Shown here in pieces: positions 24,061 to 34,101 of a stretch of 64,000 nucleotides of DNA. Source of the stretch: Prolixibacteraceae bacterium (GTDB taxonomy: Bacteria > Bacteroidota > Bacteroidia > Bacteroidales > Prolixibacteraceae); contig JAIBEY010000030.1 of NCBI GenBank assembly GCA_019459525.1, forward strand, positions 41,653 through 105,652, given 5' to 3'. The notes under the pieces are model-generated. The model ran no database searches. It saw only the letters and a list, made by a program, of their open reading frames with translations, and was not told where the DNA came from. Made by a program: the position numbers and the translations under genes. Each line of letters opens with the position of its first letter. Position 1 is the stretch's first letter.

Positions 24061-26388
24061 ATGAATACTAAAACATTCGCAGCAATTCTTATGCTGCTCT
24101 TCAGTATAACACTTCAGGCTACCGAGCCTCAGAAAAAAACCGACTCCAACGTGTTTGGCGATGTACAATCGTTGGGCGAGCATATTCCGTTTGTTAGTAT
24201 TTTTCTGGAAGGAACTTCGATTGGAACCACCACCGACAACACCGGCCATTATATTTTAACCAACCTGCCCGTGGGGAAACACACGCTTGTAGCCAAAACA
24301 CTGGGGTACAAAGTCGAGAAAAAAGTTATCAACGTTGAAATCGGCAAATCGCAGGAAATCAATTTTGTGTTGGAAGAAGAACACATGTCGCTTAATCAGG
24401 TGGTGGTAACCGGTACCAAAACGTTTAAACGGCAAACCGAATCGCCGGTTATTGTGAATGTGCTCGACAGCAAATCGCTAAATACCATTCAGGCCTGCAA
24501 CATTTCCGAAGGTTTGCGTTTTCAGCCGGGGCTGCGTGTGGAAACCGACTGCCAGACCTGCAACTACACACAACTCCGGATGAATGGGCTGGGCGGTTCG
24601 TATTCGCAAATCCTGATTAACGGACGCCCTATTTTTAGTCCGCTAACCGGATTATATGGCATGGAGCAGATTCCGGCCAATATGGTCGAACGCATTGAAG
24701 TGGTGCGTGGCGGAGGTTCTGCCCTTTACGGATCGAGCGCCATTGGCGGAACGGTGAACATCATTACGCGGATACCGAACGAAAGTAGCTACGATTTCAG
24801 CGCCTTGACACAAAGCACCAACGGAGACGGAACGGATAATATCCTGAATGGCAACCTCACCATGCTGACCCACAAACACAATGCTGGTGCGGCCATTTTT
24901 GTGAACCGCCGCCACCGCGAAGCTTACGACCACAATGGCGATAATTTCTCTGAGCTTCCGCAGCTTCGGAATAATTCCTTTGGCGCCAACTTGTTTTTTA
25001 AACCCGATCTGAACCAAAAGCTGGAAGTGAATTTCAGCAGCCTGAACGAATACCGTTTTGGCGGTGAGATAACTACCAAACCGGCATTCCTGGCTCAGCA
25101 ATCGGAAGAACGCACGCACAACGTATTAATGGGCGGATTGGATTACCAGATTAATTTCGATAACGACAACAGCGCGTTTATCGCCTATTTTGCCGGCCAG
25201 CAAACCGACCGGCTTCATTATACCGGCATTGTTCCTGACGACGAAGCTGCAAGGCTTATTCACGTTAATAAACCACCTTACGGCACAACCGCCAACACCA
25301 CGTTACAGGGTGGAATTCAATTCAATCACCGCTTTCAGGAATTTCTGGGCGGCAAAAATGTAATGACTTTTGGCGCCGAATATGTTTTCGACGATGTGCT
25401 GGATACCATTCCGGCCTATAACTACGAAATTGATCAGGAAACCAAAAACTTTGGCTTTTTTGCCCAAAGCGACTGGGAAATCAATCCGCAACTGACTTTT
25501 CTTGCAGGCTTACGTGCCGACAAACACAATCTGGTTGACAAAGCCATCCTGAGTCCCCGGTTTTCGTTACTGTACCGGCACCACACCAACACCCAGTTTC
25601 GCCTGACCTGGGGAACCGGATTCCGCGCGCCGCAATCGTTCGATACCGATATGCACATCGCTTTTGCAGGTGGCGGCGTGTCACGCATTACGCTCGATCC
25701 GGATTTGAAAGAGGAACGTTCGAATAGTGTGAGCGCATCGGTCAATTACGACCGCCCATCCGAAACGTTTATTCTAGGTTTTACGCTTGAAGGTTTTTAT
25801 ACCAAACTGAAAGATGTATTTTTTTTACAGCCGATTGGGGCTGATGAGTTTGGCTACCGTTTTGAAAAACGAAACGGACAAGGCGCTGCAGTTAGCGGCG
25901 GGACACTTGAATTGCGCGGAAATTACAACCGAAAACTGCAACTCGAAGCCGGAATTACCATCCAGCAAAGTTTATACGATGAGCCAGTGGAGAATATTCC
26001 GGGTTTAAAAGCCATGCGCGAATTTCTGCGTTCGCCCAACGAATATGGCTACCTGACGCTTTCGTTTACTCCCAACAGCAGGTTTAACGCTTCGGTGAGC
26101 AGCGTTTATACCGGAAAAATGCATTTGGCTCATTTTGCCGGGGCTCCGGAACAAACCGTTGACGAATACAAAACCTCGCCATCGTTTACCGAACTGAATA
26201 CTAAAATTTCGTACACTTTCAACCTGCCAACGGTTGATTCGGGACTGGAAATTTTTGGCGGCGTAAAAAATATCACCAATGCCTACCAGTCTGATTTTGA
26301 TTCAGGAAAAAACAGGGATAGTAACTACGTGTATGGTCCCGGAATGCCCCGCTCCATCTATGTAGGCGTGAGATTGAAGTCGTTTTAA
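24061..26388 (+). CDS. TonB-dependent receptor with carboxypeptidase-like N-domain
   Basis: 775 residues with a signal peptide (KTFAAILMLLFSITLQAT). Residues about 30-115 form the carboxypeptidase-D-like beta sandwich common in Bacteroidetes receptors (GTTTDNTGHYILTNLPVGKH). A TonB box region (LNQVVVTGTKTFKRQTESP) and a plug follow (LRMNGLGGSYSQILINGRP, GLYGMEQIPANMVERIEVVR, GGGSALYGSSAIGGTVNIIT), then a 22-strand-type barrel ending in aromatic F. A CQTC pair just before the plug motif is notable. It is of the CirA/BtuB/FepA style rather than SusC. The ligand is probably a metal complex, inferred from the His-rich upstream neighbour. Confidence 0.9.
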   Translation: MNTKTFAAILMLLFSITLQATEPQKKTDSNVFGDVQSLGEHIPFVSIFLEGTSIGTTTDNTGHYILTNLPVGKHTLVAKTLGYKVEKKVINVEIGKSQEINFVLEEEHMSLNQVVVTGTKTFKRQTESPVIVNVLDSKSLNTIQACNISEGLRFQPGLRVETDCQTCNYTQLRMNGLGGSYSQILINGRPIFSPLTGLYGMEQIPANMVERIEVVRGGGSALYGSSAIGGTVNIITRIPNESSYDFSALTQSTNGDGTDNILNGNLTMLTHKHNAGAAIFVNRRHREAYDHNGDNFSELPQLRNNSFGANLFFKPDLNQKLEVNFSSLNEYRFGGEITTKPAFLAQQSEERTHNVLMGGLDYQINFDNDNSAFIAYFAGQQTDRLHYTGIVPDDEAARLIHVNKPPYGTTANTTLQGGIQFNHRFQEFLGGKNVMTFGAEYVFDDVLDTIPAYNYEIDQETKNFGFFAQSDWEINPQLTFLAGLRADKHNLVDKAILSPRFSLLYRHHTNTQFRLTWGTGFRAPQSFDTDMHIAFAGGGVSRITLDPDLKEERSNSVSASVNYDRPSETFILGFTLEGFYTKLKDVFFLQPIGADEFGYRFEKRNGQGAAVSGGTLELRGNYNRKLQLEAGITIQQSLYDEPVENIPGLKAMREFLRSPNEYGYLTLSFTPNSRFNASVSSVYTGKMHLAHFAGAPEQTVDEYKTSPSFTELNTKISYTFNLPTVDSGLEIFGGVKNITNAYQSDFDSGKNRDSNYVYGPGMPRSIYVGVRLKSF

Positions 26389-26464
26389 GCAGAATTTTTG
26401 TCAGGATTGGCCTTAAAATTGTTACTTTTGCGTTCGTTAACAAAAACCCCAAAACTCAGTCAGG

Positions 26465-27382
26465 ATGGATGAATTTGGCAAAAAGAAAAAAAGTTTTTCG
26501 TTGGGCGATACTGAAAAGGAACGAAAGAACAATCTGATCATTATCATGCTATCGGCCGTGTTGCTGATTGTCATTATCATTTTCTTTGTTCAGCATAATG
26601 AAAACAAAAAGATATTGCACGCTTTGAATCTGGAAAAAGCATCAATTCAGACTGAATTGAACACCATGATGAGCAATTACGATTCGATCCATACGACGAA
26701 CGAGACCTTGCAGGTTGAACTGGAAGGCGCCCAAACCAAAGTGAAAGATTTGCTGCTCGAAGTGGGACAGATAAAAAAAGTGAGTTACGATGAAATCGCC
26801 CGGTACCGCCAGGAAGTAACCACACTGAGGGGAATTATGAAGAACTACATTGTTCAGGTTGATTCGCTCAACCGGAGAAATGAAAAACTGATGGCTGAAA
26901 ACGTGCAGGTCAAAGAAGAATTCGCCCAATCGGAATCAAAAAATCAGGTGCTTGAAAAGGAAAAAGAACATCTTCAGGAAAAGATAAAGATGGCTGCGCA
27001 ACTCGAAGCTACCGGTTTGGTTGCCGCCGGAATTAATAACCGGGGTAAAGAGGCCGAAAGTGCGCGTCGTGCAGAACAAATAAAAATCAGTTTTGTACTA
27101 AGCAAAAACGTAACAGCGCCCCGCGGAAACAAGATGATTTATGTGCGGATACAGAAACCTAACCAGGTTTTATTGTTGAAATCGCCCAGTGATCTATTCC
27201 AGTTTGAAGACCTTAAAATACCTTATTCGGCCAAGCGCGAAGTTACTTACGAAGGAAATACGCTGCCCGTGAATATCTTCTGGGACAACCAGGGAGCCGA
27301 ATTTATGTCTGGCGAATATACGGTCGATGTTTTTACTGACGGAAACAACATCGGAACCACCAAGTTTCTGATGAAACGGTAA
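26465..27382 (+). CDS. Membrane-anchored coiled-coil protein
   Basis: 305 residues. A basic N-terminus precedes one membrane segment (NNLIIIMLSAVLLIVIIIFF), a long coiled coil (about residues 45-185, rich in E, K, L, Q) and a C-terminal beta domain (VRIQKPNQVLLLKSPSDLF ... GEYTVDVFTDGNNIGTTKF). It would project into the periplasm. The C-terminal domain is conserved in Bacteroidetes hypothetical proteins, but I know no function. It is single, between the receptor and a terminator. Confidence 0.8.
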   Translation: MDEFGKKKKSFSLGDTEKERKNNLIIIMLSAVLLIVIIIFFVQHNENKKILHALNLEKASIQTELNTMMSNYDSIHTTNETLQVELEGAQTKVKDLLLEVGQIKKVSYDEIARYRQEVTTLRGIMKNYIVQVDSLNRRNEKLMAENVQVKEEFAQSESKNQVLEKEKEHLQEKIKMAAQLEATGLVAAGINNRGKEAESARRAEQIKISFVLSKNVTAPRGNKMIYVRIQKPNQVLLLKSPSDLFQFEDLKIPYSAKREVTYEGNTLPVNIFWDNQGAEFMSGEYTVDVFTDGNNIGTTKFLMKR

Positions 27383-27407
27383 AAGGCCGAAATCCATTTG
27401 CCAATTG

Positions 27408-27458
27408 AAAACGGGCTGAGGCTGTCTTGACCATTTGACACAGCTTCAGCCCGTTTTT
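27408..27458. terminator. Bidirectional terminator between convergent genes
   Basis: An imperfect 17-bp stem AAACGGGCTGAGGCTGT / ACAGCTTCAGCCCGTTT around a 14-base loop, with A-rich left and T-rich right flanks. It serves the coiled-coil gene and the convergent kinase. Confidence 0.8.
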
Positions 27459-27486
27459 ACAAAGAAAAGTTGCTGATCCAAAAGAA

Positions 27487-30400
27487 CTAAGCCTTGGTAT
27501 TTGGTATAGTAAAACTAAACCGGCTACCTTGTTTGGGCACACTTTCTACCCAAATCCTACCTCCATGTTTTTCAACAAATTCTTTGCATAAAATGAGTCC
27601 CAATCCCGTTCCCTTTTCATTTTGGGTGCCAACGGTCGAATAACTTTGGTCGAGCCGGAAAAGCTTATCGATAGCTTCCTTTTTTATTCCAACGCCATTG
27701 TCCTGCACCGAAATAACCCATTCACTCTGGTTTTGCACCATATAAATGCTGATTTTTCCGCCAGGGTGAGTAAATTTTATCGCATTCGAAATGGTATTTC
27801 TCAGAATAGAATCAATCATAGCCTTATCGGCAAAAATCAGGCTGTTATTGGGCAAATCAGTAGATATCAAAATTGATTTCTGATCGGCTGAATGCCGGAG
27901 CAACTCTACCACATTGTGGGTTAGCGCACCCATTTCAACGTTGGTAGGGGCAAAATCTACTTTACCGGTCTGTGATCGCGACCATTCCAATAAATTCATC
28001 AGCAAATCCAAGGCTTGCTGCGACGAATCCTGGATGATTCCGGCATACCTTTTAATTCGGGTAAAATCTTTTTCCTCGATATCCCGAACCAGAATATTAC
28101 TGAACCCAATAATACTGTTGAACGGACTTTTAAGGTCATGGGCAATAATAGAGAAGAACTTATCTTTGGTGGCATTTAGTTCCTTAAGCTGCAATTCACT
28201 TTCCCGGAGATTTTGCTCAGCCTTCATTTTTTGAATGATGATTGCCGCCTGCCCCACAAATGCTTCGATAAAGCTTGTATCTTCGATCGTCTTTTTGTTG
28301 AAAGTTATGAAATGTAACGCAGCCAGTAACTTCTGGTCTTTCCAGATTCCAATCGTGTAGATTTTATGAATTCCGATCAGCTTTTCGATGGTTGACGCAA
28401 CCACCTCAGAAAGAACCCCGCCAGTAAAATCGTATAATCCATTTTCAAATTCAACCACTTTACCCGATTGGATCACTTGATAATAACCGGGCTGTATTTT
28501 AAACTTTTTTCCTATCGGATTAAACCCCGCTACATACAACAACTTATTAAACAGCACATTATTAAAGCCAACAATCGTTTCTAATTTTGATTCATCTCCG
28601 GCATCGGCAAACGAATTGTAGAAAATTATGGTGTCGGTGTAGCGTTGATGTAAGCTGGTGGCCATGTACTGATAAAGACTTTCAAGATTGGGTTGATTAA
28701 GCATCTCGGCCGTTAATACATTCAAGATCCGAAATTTCTCTTCACTTTTCCTTAACGCCTCACCGGCTTGTTTGCCTTCGCTAATATCCTGAAAAGATCC
28801 CTGCACCTGAATAATCTTCCCTTGTTCATCGCGAACAGCCTCTCCGATTAAACGAACCCATATGCGTTTGCCATTGGAATCGAGAATCTCCAATTCCTCA
28901 TCGAATGGAATTCCGTTTTCAGCACAATTGGTATAAACCCTCTTGATTTTAGCCCGGTATTCAGGGGTATAAAAGGCTATAGCCTCTTCAAACGTTGGCG
29001 AGTAACCTTTTGGTTTTCCGTGTATGTTCGCCATTTCATCCGACCAGATTACTTTATCCTCGTTCAGGTTTTGGCTCCAGCCACCGAATTTAGCCGTCAC
29101 ACCCGCAATACGAAGGAGCGAATAATTGTACCTTAAGGTTTCTTCAGCTTTCTTTTTAACCGTTATATCACGTATGAATGAAAGCAACTCATCGTTCCCC
29201 AACGGGATAATCCGGTTTTCAAAATACCCCTGCACACCGTCCTTTGCCAGTTCATACTCCATCACCGCCATTTGTTTCGACTGAAATGCAATTTCTATCG
29301 TTTCCAGTATTTTTAGTGCTACTTCTACCGGCAGCACTTCGGTCATTTTTTTACCCAGAAAATCTTCCGGGGGCAAATAGAGTTGTTTGCCTGACGGCGC
29401 ATGATAACCAAGGATCGTTCCCATTTTATCCACTTTAAAGACAATATCCGGGTTTGCATCAATCATAACCTTGTTTTCTTCCATGCTTTTTCGCAGCGCT
29501 TCTTCGGCTTGCCTGCGGGCTGTAAGGTCTTCAACAGCACCTTCGTAGTACAATACACCGCCCGATTCGTCCCGAATTACTTTTGCACTTTCACGAACAA
29601 AAATCAGAGAATCGTCTTTCCTTTTCCATACCGATTCAAAATCACGTATTTCACCTTTCAGCTCCATCTGGCGGCGGAACAACTTACGCGAACCAACCTG
29701 TTCCAATCCATCAGAATTCAGCTTATACCGGGCCAGTTCCTCAACCGAAGAGTAACCCAACAGGCGAAGAAGGGTTGGGTTTGCCATGAGAATACGGCCT
29801 TCAGGAGTTGAACGGTACAGACCTACCGAAACATTCTCGAATATACTCCGGAAACGTTTTTCTTCGGTTCTCAGGATTTCTTCGGTTCGTTTAAGTTCTG
29901 TAATGTCCTGAAAAATGCCAAAGACGATCCGGCTCTTTTGATCATAAATAGCACTCGAATGGATGTCCCTGACTTCATTTGTTGACCCGAAATAAATTTT
30001 AAAATCAATATCATAAGGTTTATCCGATTGGAGTAATGCAGTAAAGGCATCATCAAAAAGCTGGTGGTATTTCGGAAGAATTTGTTTTCGGAATGCGGCA
30101 TATTCGTACTCGTCCCGATCGACTCCTAAAATGATCTGACTGCCAGTAGAAATATTCATCGTCATTGAGCCAGTTGCAAGCTCCCAATTGCCCGATCGCG
30201 AAGCGATTTCACCCCGTTTTAAGCGTGCTTCGCTACGAAGGATAATATTTCGGGAACGAACGTTATACAGAATAAAAATAACCGCCAGCAAAATAAAAAT
30301 TGCAAGCATAATACTAATCGGAAGTCCGGCGCGTATGGCTACATCCCATCTCCAGGCATCGGCATCATTATCTATACCCAAAACTGCTATCAGTTTACCC

Positions 30401-30900
30401 GAGGCATCGGTTATCGGAACAAAAGCCGAAATCCAGTTACCCCACTCATCAGTTAAAGGTCCCTCCACAAAAGGTTTACGATTGTCGAAAAGGTCAACAA
30501 GCTCCGGCGTTGCATCCTCATAAATTTCGCCCGGCGAAGCTGGATTCTCCGGACCTGTATCAATCAGAAAAAATACTTGCTTATTGGTTTTGCGACCAAA
30601 CAAATAGATGTAATCACTTTTTGGCTTGGTCTGCAGTATTATGGAAAGTTTCTCATTAAGCTTCAGGTAAGAATCCGAATTTAAATCCGCTTCAGTTCCT
30701 GTAAATGTATTTATTTCCGATAGATTGAGGGCATTTGCAACCTGAATCGTCTGGCTTAACAACTCGCTTCGGAACTCTTTGTCTGCTTGCCTGAGTAAAT
30801 ACCAGCCGCAAATCAAACTCACCGAGAATAATACGGCTATTGTCCAGGCAATTAACTTGCTATTGGGTCTGACTGCCTTGGGGGGTCTTGTCTTGTCCAT
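27487..30900 (-). CDS. Multi-PAS sensor histidine kinase with periplasmic sensor
   Basis: 1137 residues. TM1 (16-36) and TM2 (about 196-216, AGLPISIMLAIFILLAVIFI) enclose a periplasmic sensor (FLIDTGPENPASPGEIYEDA, DEWGNWISAFVPI) of the Cache type. Four or more PAS/PAC units follow, then a GAF-like domain (about 735-895) shared with the next kinase. The kinase core has H921 in FFSIIAHDLKSPFN, NAIKFT (N-box), VQDNGVGI and EKGTGLGL. It has no receiver or output domain, and no response regulator gene is adjacent, so its partner is elsewhere. The gap to the upstream kinase is 263 bases with no gene. Confidence 0.9.
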   Translation of the reverse strand: MDKTRPPKAVRPNSKLIAWTIAVLFSVSLICGWYLLRQADKEFRSELLSQTIQVANALNLSEINTFTGTEADLNSDSYLKLNEKLSIILQTKPKSDYIYLFGRKTNKQVFFLIDTGPENPASPGEIYEDATPELVDLFDNRKPFVEGPLTDEWGNWISAFVPITDASGKLIAVLGIDNDADAWRWDVAIRAGLPISIMLAIFILLAVIFILYNVRSRNIILRSEARLKRGEIASRSGNWELATGSMTMNISTGSQIILGVDRDEYEYAAFRKQILPKYHQLFDDAFTALLQSDKPYDIDFKIYFGSTNEVRDIHSSAIYDQKSRIVFGIFQDITELKRTEEILRTEEKRFRSIFENVSVGLYRSTPEGRILMANPTLLRLLGYSSVEELARYKLNSDGLEQVGSRKLFRRQMELKGEIRDFESVWKRKDDSLIFVRESAKVIRDESGGVLYYEGAVEDLTARRQAEEALRKSMEENKVMIDANPDIVFKVDKMGTILGYHAPSGKQLYLPPEDFLGKKMTEVLPVEVALKILETIEIAFQSKQMAVMEYELAKDGVQGYFENRIIPLGNDELLSFIRDITVKKKAEETLRYNYSLLRIAGVTAKFGGWSQNLNEDKVIWSDEMANIHGKPKGYSPTFEEAIAFYTPEYRAKIKRVYTNCAENGIPFDEELEILDSNGKRIWVRLIGEAVRDEQGKIIQVQGSFQDISEGKQAGEALRKSEEKFRILNVLTAEMLNQPNLESLYQYMATSLHQRYTDTIIFYNSFADAGDESKLETIVGFNNVLFNKLLYVAGFNPIGKKFKIQPGYYQVIQSGKVVEFENGLYDFTGGVLSEVVASTIEKLIGIHKIYTIGIWKDQKLLAALHFITFNKKTIEDTSFIEAFVGQAAIIIQKMKAEQNLRESELQLKELNATKDKFFSIIAHDLKSPFNSIIGFSNILVRDIEEKDFTRIKRYAGIIQDSSQQALDLLMNLLEWSRSQTGKVDFAPTNVEMGALTHNVVELLRHSADQKSILISTDLPNNSLIFADKAMIDSILRNTISNAIKFTHPGGKISIYMVQNQSEWVISVQDNGVGIKKEAIDKLFRLDQSYSTVGTQNEKGTGLGLILCKEFVEKHGGRIWVESVPKQGSRFSFTIPNTKA

Positions 30901-31163
30901 CAGAATAAACGTGTGGTTTGCTCATATCCCTGTCAAAAACGACTCTGCGGCCCAACAACCCGCAAATACTCTTGTCCGGAAGAAATAGAGATAAAAATTA
31001 AGCTCCAACTCTCCGGAAAATCAGTAAAAAGAAATAAAAACATCAATCAAATCAGAATCGCAATAACAGGAATAACAGCACCCTTAAATTTCAAACATAA
31101 AATTACACTATTCTTTCCATGTTGGGAATGCTCTAATTTACAAAATTTATCAATCACTTTTCA

Positions 31164-34076
31164 TTAATTTTTCGGGATAGAAAAACTAAACGTACTTCCT
31201 GTTCCCGGCGTACTTTCAATCCAGATTTCGCCGCCATGTTTTTCAATAAACTCTTTACACAACAGCAATCCCAGTCCGGTTCCCTTTTCATTTTGTGTTC
31301 CCAGTGTTGTATGACTTTCGTCTATCCGGAACAGCTTTTCAAGTACATTCGTTTTCATCCCTATTCCATTGTCGGTAACTGAGACTATAATTTTGTTCTC
31401 TTCCTGAGTGACCGAAATAATAATCTGGCCTCTGGTGTGTGTGAATTTAATGGCATTCGAAATCAGATTTCGCAAAATGGTGCTAATCATGGCCCTATCG
31501 GCAAAAACAACCATGTTGCGTGGCAATTTCTTTACAATAGTGATTGTTTTTTGGCTGGCATAGTCATAAAGTAATTCCACAACCTCGTTGATCAGGGCTA
31601 CAATTTCAACATACTCAGGAGAAAACTCCATTCGCCCGGTTTGCGAACGCGACCATTCCAGAAGGTTCATTAACAAATCCATGGTTCTTTGCGATGACAC
31701 CAGAATTATTCTGGCGTATTCATCAATCCCCTCATAGTTCTTCTCCCGAATTTGCTCGACCAGAATGTTGCTTAAGCCTAAAATGCTGTTAAACGGACTC
31801 TTCAGATCATGGGCGATAATGGAGAAAAACTTGTCTTTGGTTGCATTAAGCTCGCGCAAACGTGTTTCGCTTTCTTTCAATGCGTCCTCGGCCTGTTTTC
31901 TTTTAGTAATATCCTGAATAACGCCAAACAAGACCCTCTTCTCTTTGTCGTGCAAAGCCACCGAATGAATGTCTTTTATCTCGCCGGTATTAACCGTTTT
32001 TATTTTGAACTCCACATCATAAGGTTGATTGTCTTTCAGCAGGTTTACCAAGGCTTCATCGAGTAATGGCCGATACTCGGGCAAGGGTATTTCTGTGACC
32101 ACCGAATATCCAAGTTCACCTTTATCAATTCCATATATTTTTTTGGCTCCTTCGGATGCTATTACCTGCTGAGAATCGAGATGTAGCTCCCAGTTGCCCG
32201 ATTTCGAAGTCAGTTCTGCCCGCTTTAACCGGGCTTCACTTTCGCGCAGGTCCGTTTCAGCCTTCTTTCTGTCGGTAATATCGCGGGTAACTCCATGTAC
32301 TTCAACCTTGTCGTTAAGTTGATTAAGCAACAAATGAGTAATAATTTCGGTCCATACCAATGATCCGTCTTTACACCGTTGCCGGGCCTCGTTGATGAAA
32401 TATGTTTCCGGAGAGATTCTACCGGCAAGTAAATCAATTGTTCGTTCCCTGATTTCTTCGCGAACCTGAGTTTGATAGGGTGGAATCATTGCGGCATCAA
32501 GCGGCTCAGCCATAACTTCTTCGGGAGTATAACCACGGAGGTTGGTAACCGAAGGGCTGATATAAATATAATTCAATGATTCTGCGTCAAGTGTCCAAAC
32601 CACATCTTTCATACTCTCGGCCAAGCGGCGGTATTTATCTTCATTCTCCTTTAAAGCCTGTTCGGCCATTTTTTTCTGAAGCAGAATACCCGCTTGTTTG
32701 ACCATTGTTTCAATAAAATCAATGTCAGTAATAACTTTATTGTTGAAAGTAAAAAAATGGATAGCAGCCAGCAGATTGGTGTTTTTTATGATGCCAATCG
32801 TGTAAATTTTATTTAACCCAATAATTTTTTCAATCGTGCGGGAAACAACAGGCGATAATTCGGATGCAGCAAACTCAACCAAACCGCCTTCAAATTCGAC
32901 AAACTTTCCTGATCTGAAATAATCGGTATGAACAGGTATTAGTTCGTATTTTTTCCCGAGAGGATTAAACCCGGCAATTCGTAGAATTTTATTCCAGCGA
33001 CTGTTTTCCAGTCCGGAAATGATTTCCAGTCGCGATACATTGCTCTTTTCGTCAATCGAATTATACAGAATAATGGTATCCGGATTACGCTTTTGTAAAT
33101 TGCTGACTATATACCGGTACATCCCATCTAAATCCTGAATTTCAAGCATTTCAGAAGTCAACTTATTTAACAAACTGACACTTTCTTCATTTGCTTTCAA
33201 CCAGGCCTCAGCTTCTTTGCTTTTGGTGATATCGTGAACAATGGAATGAAGGAGAATCCTCCCCTTCACTTCAATGTGACTTGAAAAAACTTCCACATTT
33301 CGAATAGAGCCATTGGACTGCCGGTGCATAAACTCAAAGTAATTGTGATTCTCCTTCATGGCTTTCTCCATGGCTTTTTTGACTTCCTCCTCGGGCAACA
33401 AATTGATCTCCTGAATCCGCATTTGCCTGAGCTGTTCTTTGGTCCATCCGTAAAAAGTTTCGGCAGCCCGGTTGGCATCTACAATCATTCCGGAAATTGG
33501 ATCGATTATTAGTTTTACGGCTGTATGAAGTTCGAAAATGTTTTGGAGCTGCTTTCCCTTTTCGGCCAGTTCCACATCTATCTTTTGTCGCATTTTTGTT
33601 TCCTCACTCAGCAAATTATGCAATTTCAGGGTCTCCGCCTGACTCAGCTCCAACTCCCGGGTTCGCTCAGCAACCAGGTTGGCCAAAAGCTCCTTTTCAT
33701 TCCGCATTTGCCTATTAGCCAGCTTAATTTTAGCCATTGCCTTAATCTGGGCTGCGAGTTCGCTTTGGTCAACCGGGTAGGTCAGGAAAGCCTCAGCACC
33801 AGCATCTAGCGCCTTTATACGATCGGCTTTATGACCAGCGCTGGCCATAAAAAAAACAACGGGAATAATGCCCACTTCCTGATTTTGCTTCAGTAACCGA
33901 CAAACCTCAAAGCCATCCAAAAGGATAACATCCGGATCATGCTTCAACGCGAGCCCAATTCCCTCTTGTACGCTTGGCGCAGCGTAAAACTCTGTATCTG
34001 GCAAGGCTCCCCCGATAATAGCCTTCAAATAATTCAGGTTATCGTTATTTTCGTCAATTGCTAAAATCTTTACCAT
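31164..34076 (-). CDS. Receiver-PAS histidine kinase with an altered receiver
   Basis: 970 residues, cytoplasmic (no TM). An N-terminal receiver-like domain (1-118) is followed by a coiled coil, a PAS domain (LIIDPISGMIVDANRAAETF), a GAF-like domain, two more PAS/PAC units and a kinase core with H756 in FFSIIAHDLKSPFN, NAIKFT, VTDNGIGM and EKGTGLGL. The receiver is odd: D54 in DVILLDGFEVCR is directly followed by the GFEVC helix, so about seven residues of the usual D-x-x-MPxMDG loop are missing, and the conserved Lys before the proline is Y100. It may not be phosphorylated normally. The gene is a paralogue of its downstream neighbour in the PAS-GAF-kinase part. Confidence 0.88.
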   Translation of the reverse strand: MVKILAIDENNDNLNYLKAIIGGALPDTEFYAAPSVQEGIGLALKHDPDVILLDGFEVCRLLKQNQEVGIIPVVFFMASAGHKADRIKALDAGAEAFLTYPVDQSELAAQIKAMAKIKLANRQMRNEKELLANLVAERTRELELSQAETLKLHNLLSEETKMRQKIDVELAEKGKQLQNIFELHTAVKLIIDPISGMIVDANRAAETFYGWTKEQLRQMRIQEINLLPEEEVKKAMEKAMKENHNYFEFMHRQSNGSIRNVEVFSSHIEVKGRILLHSIVHDITKSKEAEAWLKANEESVSLLNKLTSEMLEIQDLDGMYRYIVSNLQKRNPDTIILYNSIDEKSNVSRLEIISGLENSRWNKILRIAGFNPLGKKYELIPVHTDYFRSGKFVEFEGGLVEFAASELSPVVSRTIEKIIGLNKIYTIGIIKNTNLLAAIHFFTFNNKVITDIDFIETMVKQAGILLQKKMAEQALKENEDKYRRLAESMKDVVWTLDAESLNYIYISPSVTNLRGYTPEEVMAEPLDAAMIPPYQTQVREEIRERTIDLLAGRISPETYFINEARQRCKDGSLVWTEIITHLLLNQLNDKVEVHGVTRDITDRKKAETDLRESEARLKRAELTSKSGNWELHLDSQQVIASEGAKKIYGIDKGELGYSVVTEIPLPEYRPLLDEALVNLLKDNQPYDVEFKIKTVNTGEIKDIHSVALHDKEKRVLFGVIQDITKRKQAEDALKESETRLRELNATKDKFFSIIAHDLKSPFNSILGLSNILVEQIREKNYEGIDEYARIILVSSQRTMDLLMNLLEWSRSQTGRMEFSPEYVEIVALINEVVELLYDYASQKTITIVKKLPRNMVVFADRAMISTILRNLISNAIKFTHTRGQIIISVTQEENKIIVSVTDNGIGMKTNVLEKLFRIDESHTTLGTQNEKGTGLGLLLCKEFIEKHGGEIWIESTPGTGSTFSFSIPKN

Positions 34077-34101
34077 GATGTGAGGCGATTTGGCTTAATT
34101 G

